Assembly: GCF_011378855.1 (NCBI RefSeq)
Contig: NZ_WTLB01000015.1
Span: 21,988-85,987 of the forward strand
DNA length: 64,000 nucleotides
Reading direction: 5' to 3'
Source of the DNA: Pseudoalteromonas sp. Z1A8
GTDB lineage: Bacteria; Pseudomonadota; Gammaproteobacteria; Enterobacterales; Alteromonadaceae
Position 1 is the first letter of the stretch. Each line of letters opens with the position of its first letter. The notes under the pieces are model-generated. The model had not been told where the DNA came from. It saw nothing but the letters and a program-made list of their open reading frames with translations, and did not search any database. The position numbers and the translations under genes are program-made. This document shows, one piece after another, positions 8,331 through 17,529 of this stretch.

Positions 8331-10560
8331 ATGTGCGTTTTTCATATCTTAAGCAGTAACTTTTAAGCTGAGTAACAACATCGTTAAAGCAGGTCTCGAG
8401 ACTTTGCATTTCATTGTTATCAATAGATTCATTTTCTGCATGCGTTTCAATCTGCTGACATATATCAGCCAGTTTAATAGCCCCTACCGATTTTGACGAC
8501 GACTTTAAGGCATGTGCCTGAAAAGCTAAGTCAACATAGTTTTTGCTCTTGGCATACGCATTAGCCAATTTAATTTGCTCTCCTGCTGTTTGTAAAAACG
8601 CATTAAATACCATGCAGTGGACTGTTGGGTCATCACCAAGCATTGCTTTTAGCAGCGTAATATCGAGTTGGTCAAAACTATCTGAAGCTATACTTTCAGT
8701 ATCTGGCTTTTCTGAGCATGTATTAACTATTGTTTGCGAATGTTCCATCAATAACGACTTTAATTTAACAAGCTCAATGGGTTTGGTTAAAAAGCCGTTC
8801 ATTCCGCAACTATAACAATTATCTATATTGTTTTTGGTAATGTTGGCAGTAATTGCAATTATGATAAGTTCATCAAAACGGGTGTCTTCGCGTATTTTTT
8901 TAGCTAACCCTAACCCATCGAGTAAAGGCATTTGAATATCGGTTAGTAAAATATCGAAGTGTTTATTTTGCAGAGTTTCCCAGGCTTGTTCCCCATTACT
9001 TACAAAAGTAGAACACACTCCAAGCATGGTTAATTGCTGTTTTAATACTTGCTGATTTGTAACCTGATCTTCTGCCACTAAAACCTCAAGCGTAGGAAGA
9101 GTGACTGTATCTAAGCTTTGCTGTGTTATTTGAGGAGCTTGCACTTGTGCTGGCAAGTCCGCTTGATCGAAGCTGTTAAAGTTTAGTGTAAAACAAGAGC
9201 CTTTGTGCTGCTCACTTTGTGCATTTAAAGACCCCTGCATCCGCTCTACCAGTTGCTTAGTTATTACTAAACCAATACCTGTACCATTTACCTTACTGGT
9301 TTCAGCTCCTAAACGGTCAAAGGGTTTAAATAAGCGAGAAATATCATCTGGAGCAAATCCACATCCTGTATCTATTACATCTATTTCGCACTGTTTATTA
9401 CTTAATACCCGGCAATTAATATTAATACTGCCGTTTGGTTTGTTGTATTTAATCGCATTTGAAAGCAAGTTAAGCATCACTTGTTTAAAGCGGCGCTGGT
9501 CAATATAAACCCTTAGCCCTTCTAAGGACTCAAACCCTTGTGTTTTCAACGTTATTGATTGTCCTTTAATAAGCTCAGTGACGAGCTCTACAGACTCCTC
9601 TAATACGCTTTTAATAGGCACATAAGAAAAACTAAACTGCATATTACCCGACTCAATAGCCGTTAAATCAAGTACATCGTCTATAAGTAATAATAGATGT
9701 TCCCCGGCTTGATAAATGCTTTTCGCGTTTTCTTTTTGTACTTTGTTTGCACTTTCATCATATCCATACAGCTGGGCTAAGCCCAAAATTGCATTTAATG
9801 GGGTTCTTAATTCGTGGCTCATACTGGCCATAAAGTCTGATTTAGCTTTACTTGCCGACTCTGCTTGAATACGTAATACATTCAATTTTTGATGGTTATT
9901 AGCAACCTCATCAACCATGTTATTAAATGCACTTATTACACTGCCCACTTCGTTTTGTTGCTGTTTATCTATATGGCAATCAAAGTCGCCTTTTGCTAAG
10001 CGTGAAAACCCCTGTTTTAGCGTCCTCAAAGGCGATGTAACCCTGTAATCCACCAGCCAAGCTAAGCCAATAAAAACAATAACTAAAATAATAAATTGTA
10101 TATATATTAGGGTGTAATGAAGTTTTGAAGATTCGTTTATTTCATTCGTAAAATTAACAACCAAGCTAATATTAGCCAGCGGTTTATCTAAAAAAATCAC
10201 TTGCTGAGATAACAACATATCGCCGTTTTCATTTGCTCCAACCCAATTATCAAGTGGGTAGAGCTGGTTTTTTGAATCAATATCAACAACTTTAATACTT
10301 TTCCAATTAGGCCGAGTTTGTAGTTGACTGTCTATTTCTTCATACAATTCTGCATACTGCCTAGTTAATAAGGGCGTAGTTATAGACGTTGATAGTTGAG
10401 CTAAAGAGCGCTGAGCAGCCTTCGACAAGTCATCGTTCACCCATCTAGCTTGCTCAGGCAGTGCATAAAATATGAAAAGACAGGCCATAAGCAAGCCACA
10501 TATCAATACAACAATAAAGCTTTGTGCCCTTAAGCTACGAAACCCTCTAATTTTCAACAT
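8329..10560 (-). CDS. Hybrid sensor histidine kinase with receiver and HPt domains
   Basis: 743 residues. Two membrane segments (about 13-33 and 149-170) enclose a periplasmic sensor region of about 115 residues. Then HAMP (about 171-225), HisKA with His249 in MSHELRTPLN, an HATPase with the DTGCGF and GTGIGL loops, a receiver (LLTDIQMPLLDG) and a C-terminal HPt domain (AHALKSSS). All phosphorelay residues are present. The gene overlaps the preceding PhnD-like binding-protein gene by 14 bases, which suggests that protein presents a ligand to this kinase, as TorT does for TorS. The cognate DNA-binding regulator is not in the window. Confidence 0.93.
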   Translation of the reverse strand: MLKIRGFRSLRAQSFIVVLICGLLMACLFIFYALPEQARWVNDDLSKAAQRSLAQLSTSITTPLLTRQYAELYEEIDSQLQTRPNWKSIKVVDIDSKNQLYPLDNWVGANENGDMLLSQQVIFLDKPLANISLVVNFTNEINESSKLHYTLIYIQFIILVIVFIGLAWLVDYRVTSPLRTLKQGFSRLAKGDFDCHIDKQQQNEVGSVISAFNNMVDEVANNHQKLNVLRIQAESASKAKSDFMASMSHELRTPLNAILGLAQLYGYDESANKVQKENAKSIYQAGEHLLLLIDDVLDLTAIESGNMQFSFSYVPIKSVLEESVELVTELIKGQSITLKTQGFESLEGLRVYIDQRRFKQVMLNLLSNAIKYNKPNGSININCRVLSNKQCEIDVIDTGCGFAPDDISRLFKPFDRLGAETSKVNGTGIGLVITKQLVERMQGSLNAQSEQHKGSCFTLNFNSFDQADLPAQVQAPQITQQSLDTVTLPTLEVLVAEDQVTNQQVLKQQLTMLGVCSTFVSNGEQAWETLQNKHFDILLTDIQMPLLDGLGLAKKIREDTRFDELIIIAITANITKNNIDNCYSCGMNGFLTKPIELVKLKSLLMEHSQTIVNTCSEKPDTESIASDSFDQLDITLLKAMLGDDPTVHCMVFNAFLQTAGEQIKLANAYAKSKNYVDLAFQAHALKSSSKSVGAIKLADICQQIETHAENESIDNNEMQSLETCFNDVVTQLKSYCLRYEKRT

Positions 10561-11356
10561 AAAATGAGCGCAGCCCCCATTGTGTTAGCTGCTGATATTC
10601 AGCTAAATTTGCAATACTAGGGTTAATAATCGGGATACCCTCAAGTAAATGCTTATGTTCTGGGCTTTGCCCAATGTCTAAAATAGCTTGTTGTACTTTT
10701 AACTGTATTGGAGGGTCAACCCTTGGGTGGGCTACAATTGGATGACGACTAATTTCACGTGTTTTATAAAGAATTTTAAGCTTACTTTGTAAACTTTCAG
10801 GCTGTTGCTTAAACGTACCCATTACGCCACCACCTGCCATTGTTGAGTGCAGTGCTACATTTAAATATACCGATGGGTGGGTTTGGACATATACAGGCTT
10901 TATGCTCAAGTCGTATAACAATGCTAAGTCAGCTCTCATTAATAATGACGCACCTAATGCATTAGGTGCAGGGAATGCTATTTCGGCGCCTTCAAGCTGA
11001 CTTAAATTATCAATACCACTGTCTTTATTTACTACCAAAATACCTTGCAGCTTTCGCCCTGCATCTTTTATTAGTGGCAAATATCCCTGCTGCTCATATG
11101 CTATAACACTGTGCCATGGGTTCATATATGCAAAGTCGTACTCGCCGTTAGCAAAGGCTTTTTCAAATACTGGAATGGACTCAACTGTAATTAGTTTTAT
11201 TGATACCCCTGTTTGCTTACTTACTTGCTCTAACAAAGGTTGCCAAATCGCGTTTAACTTTTGCGGCTCATATTGCGGCACTACACCAAAGGTATACTCT
11301 TGAGCAAATAAGAGTGAACTGTGCATAAAACATAATATAGCCACTAAATACTTCAT
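10547..11356 (-). CDS. PhnD-like periplasmic substrate-binding protein
   Basis: 269 residues with a signal peptide ending near FAQE. The fold is that of phosphate/phosphite/phosphonate binding proteins: the opening YTFGVVPQYEP, the segment FAYMNPWHSVIAYEQQGY and PNALGASLLM are typical. The start at 11356 (ATG) is preceded by GGAG at five bases; a TTG lies one codon earlier. No ABC permease or ATPase is adjacent; instead the gene overlaps a hybrid histidine kinase by 14 bases, so a sensory role is more likely than transport. The ligand cannot be told from sequence. Confidence 0.85.
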   Translation of the reverse strand: MKYLVAILCFMHSSLLFAQEYTFGVVPQYEPQKLNAIWQPLLEQVSKQTGVSIKLITVESIPVFEKAFANGEYDFAYMNPWHSVIAYEQQGYLPLIKDAGRKLQGILVVNKDSGIDNLSQLEGAEIAFPAPNALGASLLMRADLALLYDLSIKPVYVQTHPSVYLNVALHSTMAGGGVMGTFKQQPESLQSKLKILYKTREISRHPIVAHPRVDPPIQLKVQQAILDIGQSPEHKHLLEGIPIINPSIANLAEYQQLTQWGLRSFYVEN

Positions 11357-11443
11357 CAATTCTCCAATTAATAGCGTGTCATTATTGCTTAAGCGTAGTT
11401 AAAGACTACTAAACACACCATAAAATTATTATGTATTCTATAT

Positions 11444-12103
11444 TTAGCACTGACCGGCTTTGATTACAGGTAGTTTTGGAGTGTATTTTTTATGTGTGAG
11501 CATATGGTGCAAATTCATAAATGTGTTGTAAGTACTTTTCAATCCAACCTTATTGCTTAGCCAAGTAGGTATTGCCCCATCAGGCAAAGCATATATTTGG
11601 TATTCAATATCAAGGCGGCCTTTGTCCTCACTGAGTAGCCAGCGTGCATTTAAAGTAGTAATTCTTATAACACCATCATTTTGGGGCAGCTCATTAGGGC
11701 GAGCATTAATAAGCAATTGGCTCTTATTTGCAGTTAACTGTGAATAGCAAGAATGAGTAATGCTATCTCTAACAGGCCAAGGAGAATTAAAATAACTGTA
11801 CACTAAATTTTCTGATGGGCTTATGTGCTTAATAATCTTTACCTGAGATACATTTTCGAGCCATTGGGGTGCAGCATCGGTATCGCTAAGTAACTCTAAA
11901 AACTCATTGGTAGATACATCTTTCACGCTCATCTGCGCTTTTACTTCAAAGGTATTATCACTGTGGCTTTGATAATACACACTTACGCCATTTTTGTTTT
12001 TATACAAATGCCATGTTGGCTCAGCGTAAGTGTTAAAACTAACTAATAAAAGAATAACGAATAAGCACTTTTGCAACTGAATTTTATTACAAAAGTGCAT
12101 CAT
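11444..12103 (-). CDS. START-domain lipid-binding-like protein, exported
   Basis: 219 residues with an N-terminal signal peptide (hydrophobic 13-24, cleavage after FNTYA). The rest resembles bacterial START/SRPBCC proteins: WHLYKNKNGVSVYYQ opening, DAAPQWLENV, and SPWPVRDSI, the last being a frequent motif in this family. These proteins form a hydrophobic cavity, but the ligand is unknown. Its start codon directly abuts the stop codon of the CYTH-CHAD gene, so the two are probably translated from one message. Confidence 0.8.
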   Translation of the reverse strand: MMHFCNKIQLQKCLFVILLLVSFNTYAEPTWHLYKNKNGVSVYYQSHSDNTFEVKAQMSVKDVSTNEFLELLSDTDAAPQWLENVSQVKIIKHISPSENLVYSYFNSPWPVRDSITHSCYSQLTANKSQLLINARPNELPQNDGVIRITTLNARWLLSEDKGRLDIEYQIYALPDGAIPTWLSNKVGLKSTYNTFMNLHHMLTHKKYTPKLPVIKAGQC

Positions 12104-13627
12104 TTATTTTTGCCAGTAAGGTTCTATGTCCAATGAAGCCAAACGGCTTTGCTCCATGGCACTAACCAAATATTCAGACTTTTGCTCAAGCCATGATTGG
12201 ATTTTAGCAAGCTGCTCATCTTCTTGCCCAGCGCATAACTGTTTTAAATACTCAAGCGTGCTTAACTCATAAATACCATGGGAAATATCAAGCCATGGTA
12301 ATCTAAACTCTAGGCGTTCTTCTTTATCAAATAACGATCCTAAACAGTTACCACTCAGTAAACTATTTTCAAGTTGAGTGCGCAGGTTTAAATACGAAGC
12401 GACATCGAGCGTTTGCTCTTTTGGAAGTAATTCGTGTAGATTTTTCCAGTCTTTATTAAAAAGCCTACTCGCAATCGACGACACATTTTGCTCAGCTGCT
12501 TGAAGCTCTGTTTGCCCCCAGTCTTTACGCCATTGCTTATCGATTAACCAGGTAGTTAACGACAGTAATAAACGATTATAACGCGCACTATGAAACAGTG
12601 CATTTATATCGTCAATACTTGGCTGTAACTCTTTTAAATCACCAATTACTTGAGTAAGTGCTGGCGCTGCATTAATTTTTTTATAAAAAGCATGACGTTT
12701 AGACGTGTACGTTTTTAATTGAATCGCGTTTTCTACCCACGCTAATTCGCTTAATAACCATTTAAGCTCTGTACGTAAGTGATCTGTGCTTTCTTTGGAT
12801 ACTATATCGTCGTACAACCAAAAAGTATGACGAATTAAACTAATGCCGTCAGTTACGCGTTTAAGCGTTTTTAAGCTTGGCTTATCGAAATAGCATTGTT
12901 CGTGTTTTTGTACAAAACGAATACCAAAGTTCATGGCCTCAATTAAAGCGCGTTCTTGAGTCGTCGACTTTGGTAATTGAACAAAACCAATAGACTTACT
13001 CGGCGTTAAAGGTGTTTCATCAGCAAGACGATAACCACGAGCAGCCTTAGAATATAAACCTAAACGAATACAGTTTTGGCTAACAAGTACGTCCGCAAAT
13101 GCAAATAACTCATTACGACTGCCCTCAACAAGCTCAATTTCAAGCTCGCTAATAATTTCAATTTTACCCGAAGCTGCAATTTCACCTTTATCGAGTACGA
13201 CTTCAATTTTAGCGCCACTTTCGGTTTCAATTAACCAAGTACGACGAATAAAGTTAGTACTAAATATTGGATACAAGTTTTTTGAAATCGCACTTATTTG
13301 CATACCATGAGGCCAAATATCAGCATCAAACGCCATTAAATTAGGGCGACTTGATTCAATTGGTAAATTGTACTCAGGACGCTGATGCAAACCACCTACA
13401 ACTTCACCGGCAAGCTTTATAGTTTGCTCACATTCGCTGTCAGAACAACGCGTTCTAAACCCAATATCAAGCGCTCTAAGCTCTCGGCTTGGCGTGTCAT
13501 AGTATGCATTTTGTAAACTGCGTGACGGTTTATTCTTCACCGTTTTTGCAAATTGAGTAATTAATGAGGGGATCAGTGGAATAACGGCATCTGATACCAA
13601 AAATTTCAGTTCTATCTCAGTATCCAT
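12104..13627 (-). CDS. ygiF: CYTH and CHAD domain protein (YgiF-like inorganic triphosphatase)
   Basis: 507 residues. The N-terminal CYTH domain begins with the signature ExExK (Glu4, Glu6, Lys8) and continues to about 205 with basic and acidic pairs that line the triphosphate tunnel. The C-terminal CHAD domain (about 220-505) has conserved histidines that bind polyphosphate in this family. The E. coli relative hydrolyses inorganic triphosphate. As in E. coli, the divergent neighbour is the SH3 protein YgiM, supporting the call. Confidence 0.88.
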   Translation of the reverse strand: MDTEIELKFLVSDAVIPLIPSLITQFAKTVKNKPSRSLQNAYYDTPSRELRALDIGFRTRCSDSECEQTIKLAGEVVGGLHQRPEYNLPIESSRPNLMAFDADIWPHGMQISAISKNLYPIFSTNFIRRTWLIETESGAKIEVVLDKGEIAASGKIEIISELEIELVEGSRNELFAFADVLVSQNCIRLGLYSKAARGYRLADETPLTPSKSIGFVQLPKSTTQERALIEAMNFGIRFVQKHEQCYFDKPSLKTLKRVTDGISLIRHTFWLYDDIVSKESTDHLRTELKWLLSELAWVENAIQLKTYTSKRHAFYKKINAAPALTQVIGDLKELQPSIDDINALFHSARYNRLLLSLTTWLIDKQWRKDWGQTELQAAEQNVSSIASRLFNKDWKNLHELLPKEQTLDVASYLNLRTQLENSLLSGNCLGSLFDKEERLEFRLPWLDISHGIYELSTLEYLKQLCAGQEDEQLAKIQSWLEQKSEYLVSAMEQSRLASLDIEPYWQK

Positions 13628-14105
13628 TCGGTTTGCGGATTACCTTTAAAATAAATAAGTGCTCAAAATAAACAAAGCGCCTTAACAATGCAAATTTTTT
13701 AGCCTTATTTAGGGCCTGTTGACCTTTCAGGATTAAAATTTGTTCAATCTAGGGGCGGTTTAATCTCGGCGCGAGGTTTGTAACCTAGTGGGCTAAGTAA
13801 AAACCGAGCAACAAAGAGTAAATTGTCCCTAGGTAGAACCCTTCGGGCAGCGCATGTTTGGTATTTATGCTACGTTATCGCCTATTTATGGGGAATAACC
13901 ACACTACATAGGCCCTGCCTTGCCTAAATACCAAACAGTCTGCTGCAAATTCAACCTCGAAAAATAAACAGGCCCTAATACCTAAGCCTTAGCTGGGTTA
14001 CAATATCAGTCTTGCTATTGAGCTATATAATCCATACTATCTAGCTACTTATGTGAAATAAAACCACGTTCATAACGGACACAGCTAGATCAACAAGGTA
14101 GATAA
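13628..14105. other. Intergenic region with a 266-bp structured repeat
   Basis: Lies between divergent ygiF and ygiM. More than half is the repeat at 13711-13976. The remaining 129 bases ahead of ygiM include an AAGG ribosome binding site just before its start. No clear promoter boxes were assigned. Confidence 0.6.
13711..13976 (+). repeat. 266-bp MITE-like structured repeat, copy 1
   Basis: Bounded by AGGGCCTGTT and AACAGGCCCT, a perfect 10-bp terminal inverted repeat. No coding capacity. Inside are two hairpins: a 14-bp stem (13749-13762 with 13819-13832, three G-T pairs) and a 13-bp stem TGTTTGGTATTTA / TAAATACCAAACA. A second copy lies at 56845-57109 in the same orientation. It may be a non-autonomous transposable element; no target duplication is evident. 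Confidence 0.88.
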
Positions 14106-14711
14106 ATGCTAAAACATTGTTTATTAGGGCTACTTTTAACAGCCGCCACATTTATGAGTTATGCACAAGAAGCACAACCTGCAAGTTCAACTAATGCAAA
14201 CACCGCTTATATTATCGATAATCTATATACTTTTATGCGATCTGGTGCGAGTAAAAATTATCGACTACTCGGCTCTGTAGATGCGGGAACAAAGTTAACC
14301 TTGTTATCAAACGAAGAAAACGGCTTTATAAAAATTAAAGATGATAAAGACCGTGAAGGTTGGATAGAAACTAAGTTTATATCTAAAACGGCAGGCTTAC
14401 ACCAACAGTACAAAACACTAAGCAGTGAAATGAGCACCATGCAAGAAAAGCTACGCCAAGCTCAGGTAGAACTTCCGCAACTGCAAGAGCAAAACCAAAC
14501 CTTAACTGATAAAAACCTACAGTTATCTGCTCAAATCACTAAACTTAAAACAACGCTAGAGCAAGAGCGTACTCAAAAAGAAGCAGCGAGTTCAAAAGAG
14601 AAACGCCAGCTACTTACTTACGGTGGTGCTATTGCATTTTTAGGCCTGTTTTTAGGTATTATTTTAACGATAGTGCTGTCGCGTCGTAAGCGCTACGAAG
14701 GTTGGGCGTAA
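14106..14711 (+). CDS. ygiM: SH3-domain protein YgiM (TIGR04211 type)
   Basis: 201 residues: signal peptide (1-20), bacterial SH3 domain (about 34-95, ending GWIETKFI), a coiled coil of about 60 residues rich in Gln, Lys and Leu (98-160), one membrane segment (173-192) and a basic tail RRKRYEGWA. The protein is thus a periplasmic SH3 domain on a coiled-coil stalk anchored at its C-terminus. Its exact role is unknown; SH3b domains often contact cell-wall peptides. Divergent from ygiF, as in E. coli. Confidence 0.88.
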   Translation: MLKHCLLGLLLTAATFMSYAQEAQPASSTNANTAYIIDNLYTFMRSGASKNYRLLGSVDAGTKLTLLSNEENGFIKIKDDKDREGWIETKFISKTAGLHQQYKTLSSEMSTMQEKLRQAQVELPQLQEQNQTLTDKNLQLSAQITKLKTTLEQERTQKEAASSKEKRQLLTYGGAIAFLGLFLGIILTIVLSRRKRYEGWA

Positions 14712-14734
14712 GCCTTCCATATATCCGTTAAATA

Positions 14735-14760
14735 CAAAAAGCCGCTATTGCGGCTTTTTG
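14735..14760. terminator. Bidirectional terminator between ygiM and the CNNM gene
   Basis: Perfect stem CAAAAAGCCGC / GCGGCTTTTTG with a TATT loop. It lies 24 bases after the ygiM stop and contains the stop codon of the convergent gene (TAG on the minus strand at 14745-14747). Confidence 0.87.
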
Positions 14761-15806
14761 TTCTCTGTATTTTCATGCAATTCGAGCTTTGGTGCGCTCA
14801 TACCTTTGAGCAATCGACCAAATATATCAGCGCCAGTAATAATGCGCTTTACATCACTCCACACCAATACCACATCGTGATCAATGGCCCCATCAAACGA
14901 TTTATCTAAAGAATGACTAGCCCGTATTTTTAAAATCACTTCACTCAATCGCATCGCTTCGTCAGCAACAATTATAGGTCTGTGACAATAATGATACGGG
15001 TCAAATGTATCTGGCTCAAACAACGCTGAGCGTAAAAAGCCGTCTGCATCAACAACCAATAAAGGCCAACCATCTTCATTAGTAATGATCACCCAGTTGT
15101 AACCAGACTTATGTAGTTTTCGTAAAAACTCATTATCAGTCGTTAATGTAAGGTCTGGGAAAATAGGTAAATCGAGTTTAGTCGGCAGTGCAATAATAGA
15201 ATCAGGATCAATTATCTCCCCTTCTTTAGTTACGCTTATTTCATCTAAACTAAAAAAGTTAAGCGCGCCTATACCCTCAACATGTTGAACATCAGCTTCT
15301 TCTGCTTCTATGTGTTTGCGAATAATACCTCTGAGCTCACTTTCAGCAAAGTACGTAATCCCCTCTTTACCTAACCATGCATCAAGTATTAAAGCGGTTG
15401 GTTTCGCAACTACATAAAACAGAATCTGATAAAACTTAATTAGCGGCGAAAGCAGGCTCGCCATTTTAAGTGCATTACGAGAAAAATAAGCTTGCGGCGT
15501 TATTTCACCAATAATAGTAATCGCAATGGTTGAGAATAAAAACGAACTAGCGCCCATTAATACCGAATCAGAAAGTAGCGTAAGCAGTACATTAATACCT
15601 ACGTTACCCCATAAAATAGTCGATAATAAAAAGTTAGAGTCGTTTCGAAGAGCCATCACTTTTATGGCCGCTTCGTTCCCTTTTGTACTTTCCATTTCGA
15701 GCTGGAGTCTACTTAGTGAAAAAAATGCTAAGTTTAAGCCCGAAAATATTGCCGATTGTGAAATACACAAAGCAATTGCACACCAAATCATGACTTCAAA
15801 GGTCAT
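14745..15806 (-). CDS. CNNM/DUF21-domain membrane protein with CBS region
   Basis: 353 residues. The N-terminal DUF21 (CNNM) domain with about four membrane segments occupies 1-140 and includes the family motif ITIIGEITPQAYFSR. A soluble region (about 185-330) fits a CBS pair, divergent in sequence. CNNM/CorC-type proteins are linked to magnesium or cobalt efflux and tolerance. It follows mgtE on the same strand 55 bases away, so the pair may handle magnesium entry and exit, which is inference. The gap between them holds a 32-bp palindrome. Confidence 0.85.
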   Translation of the reverse strand: MTFEVMIWCAIALCISQSAIFSGLNLAFFSLSRLQLEMESTKGNEAAIKVMALRNDSNFLLSTILWGNVGINVLLTLLSDSVLMGASSFLFSTIAITIIGEITPQAYFSRNALKMASLLSPLIKFYQILFYVVAKPTALILDAWLGKEGITYFAESELRGIIRKHIEAEEADVQHVEGIGALNFFSLDEISVTKEGEIIDPDSIIALPTKLDLPIFPDLTLTTDNEFLRKLHKSGYNWVIITNEDGWPLLVVDADGFLRSALFEPDTFDPYHYCHRPIIVADEAMRLSEVILKIRASHSLDKSFDGAIDHDVVLVWSDVKRIITGADIFGRLLKGMSAPKLELHENTENKKPQ

Positions 15807-15824
15807 TGTATTTTCCTGTTAGTA

Positions 15825-15856
15825 ATACCAATTCACTTAATTAAGCGAATTGGTAT
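15825..15856. repeat. 32-bp palindrome, minimal form of the 162-bp repeat
   Basis: ATACCAATTC and GAATTGGTAT flank CTTAATTAAG, itself a palindrome; only one base pair is broken. The ends match the terminal repeats of the 162-bp family, and the CTTAATTAAG core matches the arm of subfamily A. It sits between mgtE and the CNNM gene on the same strand and could form a cruciform or RNA hairpin. Confidence 0.7.
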
Positions 15857-15861
15857 AAGGC

Positions 15862-17214
15862 TTATAAAAGCAATAAACTGCCTAAACCTAAAAAGGTGAC
15901 AAACCCAACAATATCGGTAACGGTAGTTAAAATTACCGAACCAGATAACGCAGGATCAATTTTCATTTTGTCTAAAATAGACGGAATAACAACACCTGCT
16001 AGTGACGCGGCCACTAAATTCAATAATATGGCTACCGTAATCGTAATACTGAGCATTAAATCGTTAAACCATAAGAAGGTAAGTAGGCCTATTACAAATG
16101 CCCACACCAAACCATTTACAGCGCCAACACGTAGCTCTTTTTTTAGTAACGCATTGCGGTTTGAATCTGTAACCTGTCCAAGCGCTAAACCACGCACAAT
16201 AACTGTTAATGTTTGGCTTCCTGCAATGCCGCCCATAGAAGCAACCACTGGCATTAATACAGCGAGTGCTACAACTTGCTCTATAGTTGCGCCAAATAAA
16301 CCAATAAACCACGACGCCAAAAACGCAGTCGCTAAATTAATACCTAACCATATACCCCGGTTTTTAGCACTTTTTCGCACACTTGCGAACAAGTCTTCGT
16401 CTTCACGTAAACCACCGGCTTTAGCGGCTGCTTCGTCAGCAATCTCTTGGCGTAATTCGTACGCAGAGGCAATGGTTAATCGTCCGAGTAATTTATTGTC
16501 AGAGTTAACCACTGGCAGTGCCATTTTTTCACTGTGGATCACCACTTCTGCTGCTTCATATAAATCATCATCAGCATGGAGCGATGAAAAGTCATGATTC
16601 GCCAATGTCATTAAGCTGTCGGTATCGCTCGCTTTAATTAAATCGTTAACCGCAACCTCACCTATTAAGCTGCCCTTACGGCTTACTAAATAAATAACCT
16701 CACTGTATTGTGGCAAACCTTTGTGTAAAAGCTTTTTAGCGCCACCTGCGGTTAGCTTTTCCGATACTTTTAAAAAATCAAAACCTAACCAGTGACCAAG
16801 CTGCTCTGGCGGATATTGCTGCGCCAAGTCGTATTGCTTGGTTTGCGCTTCATCGAGTTGTTTTTTTGCATACTCAACAAATCGCTCTGGTATAACTTCT
16901 TCAAGTTCCAGTAACTCTTCTACATTAACTTCGTCAAGAAGCTTAAAGGCATCAGTGTCCTCTAGTGTTTGCAGTAACCACAAACAGCTGTCATCACTTA
17001 AATTAACAAAGATTTCGTGTTGTGTGTCTTCGTCAAGCAGTTGCCATATTTCTAGTCGTTGCTCTTTTGGTATCGCCTCAAAAAGTAATGACAAGTGCTC
17101 TGTAGAAAGCGTTAACTGCGCATCTGCTAATAACTTATTTTTACGTTCTGTTGTATCGCATTGCAGTAAATCATTTATGAGCTGTGGAAGTTGGTCTACC
17201 GGATACTCAATCAT
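15862..17214 (-). CDS. mgtE: Magnesium transporter MgtE
   Basis: 450 residues, the normal size. The N-terminal acidic superhelix (about 1-130) and the CBS pair (about 135-255) form the cytoplasmic magnesium sensor. Five membrane segments follow (about 285-450) with the conserved MGGIAGSQTLTVIVRG motif that lines the pore. The transporter opens when internal magnesium is low. It is the first of two same-strand genes, followed by the CNNM gene. Confidence 0.95.
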   Translation of the reverse strand: MIEYPVDQLPQLINDLLQCDTTERKNKLLADAQLTLSTEHLSLLFEAIPKEQRLEIWQLLDEDTQHEIFVNLSDDSCLWLLQTLEDTDAFKLLDEVNVEELLELEEVIPERFVEYAKKQLDEAQTKQYDLAQQYPPEQLGHWLGFDFLKVSEKLTAGGAKKLLHKGLPQYSEVIYLVSRKGSLIGEVAVNDLIKASDTDSLMTLANHDFSSLHADDDLYEAAEVVIHSEKMALPVVNSDNKLLGRLTIASAYELRQEIADEAAAKAGGLREDEDLFASVRKSAKNRGIWLGINLATAFLASWFIGLFGATIEQVVALAVLMPVVASMGGIAGSQTLTVIVRGLALGQVTDSNRNALLKKELRVGAVNGLVWAFVIGLLTFLWFNDLMLSITITVAILLNLVAASLAGVVIPSILDKMKIDPALSGSVILTTVTDIVGFVTFLGLGSLLLL

Positions 17215-17529
17215 CTTAAAACCTTAAAATTTAAAAGCGCACATTACTTATAGTTTACTTGAACAATAAAAAATTGCAGAAAAAACGTGAACTTATTAAG
17301 CATACGCAGGCTATTTTTGCGCATTGTATGGGCAAACTAAATGCAGTACTAATATTTATTTTAAAAAATTAAAAAAACAGTAAAAGGAATTGTTTTTGAG
17401 GGATTAAACAACAAATAAGCAAACCAAATGGATTAATGACAATCAAAAAAAATCCCATATTAGCCAGGCTAATATGGGCAAAATCACACAATGAACTAGG
17501 TGTTTTTAAATTACGGTTTGTGCTTTAAA
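17215..17529. other. Intergenic region, 315 bp
   Basis: Contains the mgtE upstream region and, at its right end, the terminator of the kinase-like gene (17444-17478). I looked for a magnesium riboswitch-like structure ahead of mgtE and saw none. Confidence 0.5.
17444..17478 (-). terminator. Intrinsic terminator of the kinase-like gene
   Basis: On the minus strand an 11-bp perfect stem GCCTGGC-centred (CCCATATTAGC / GCTAATATGGG) is followed by a run of eight T. It lies about 50 bases past the stop codon at 17530. Confidence 0.88.

Noticed and set aside
8543..9508. Plus-strand open frames of 90 and 101 residues inside the hybrid kinase
   Set aside because: Antisense to receiver and HATPase domains with complete motifs; no ribosome binding site.
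13711..13976. Intact insertion sequence
   Set aside because: Terminal inverted repeats are present but there is no transposase frame in either copy, and no clear target duplication.
15896..16597. 233-residue plus-strand open frame inside mgtE
   Set aside because: Fully antisense to a well-supported MgtE gene; composition (Ser, Thr, Pro, Ala rich) is that of a shadow frame and no family or ribosome binding site is seen.
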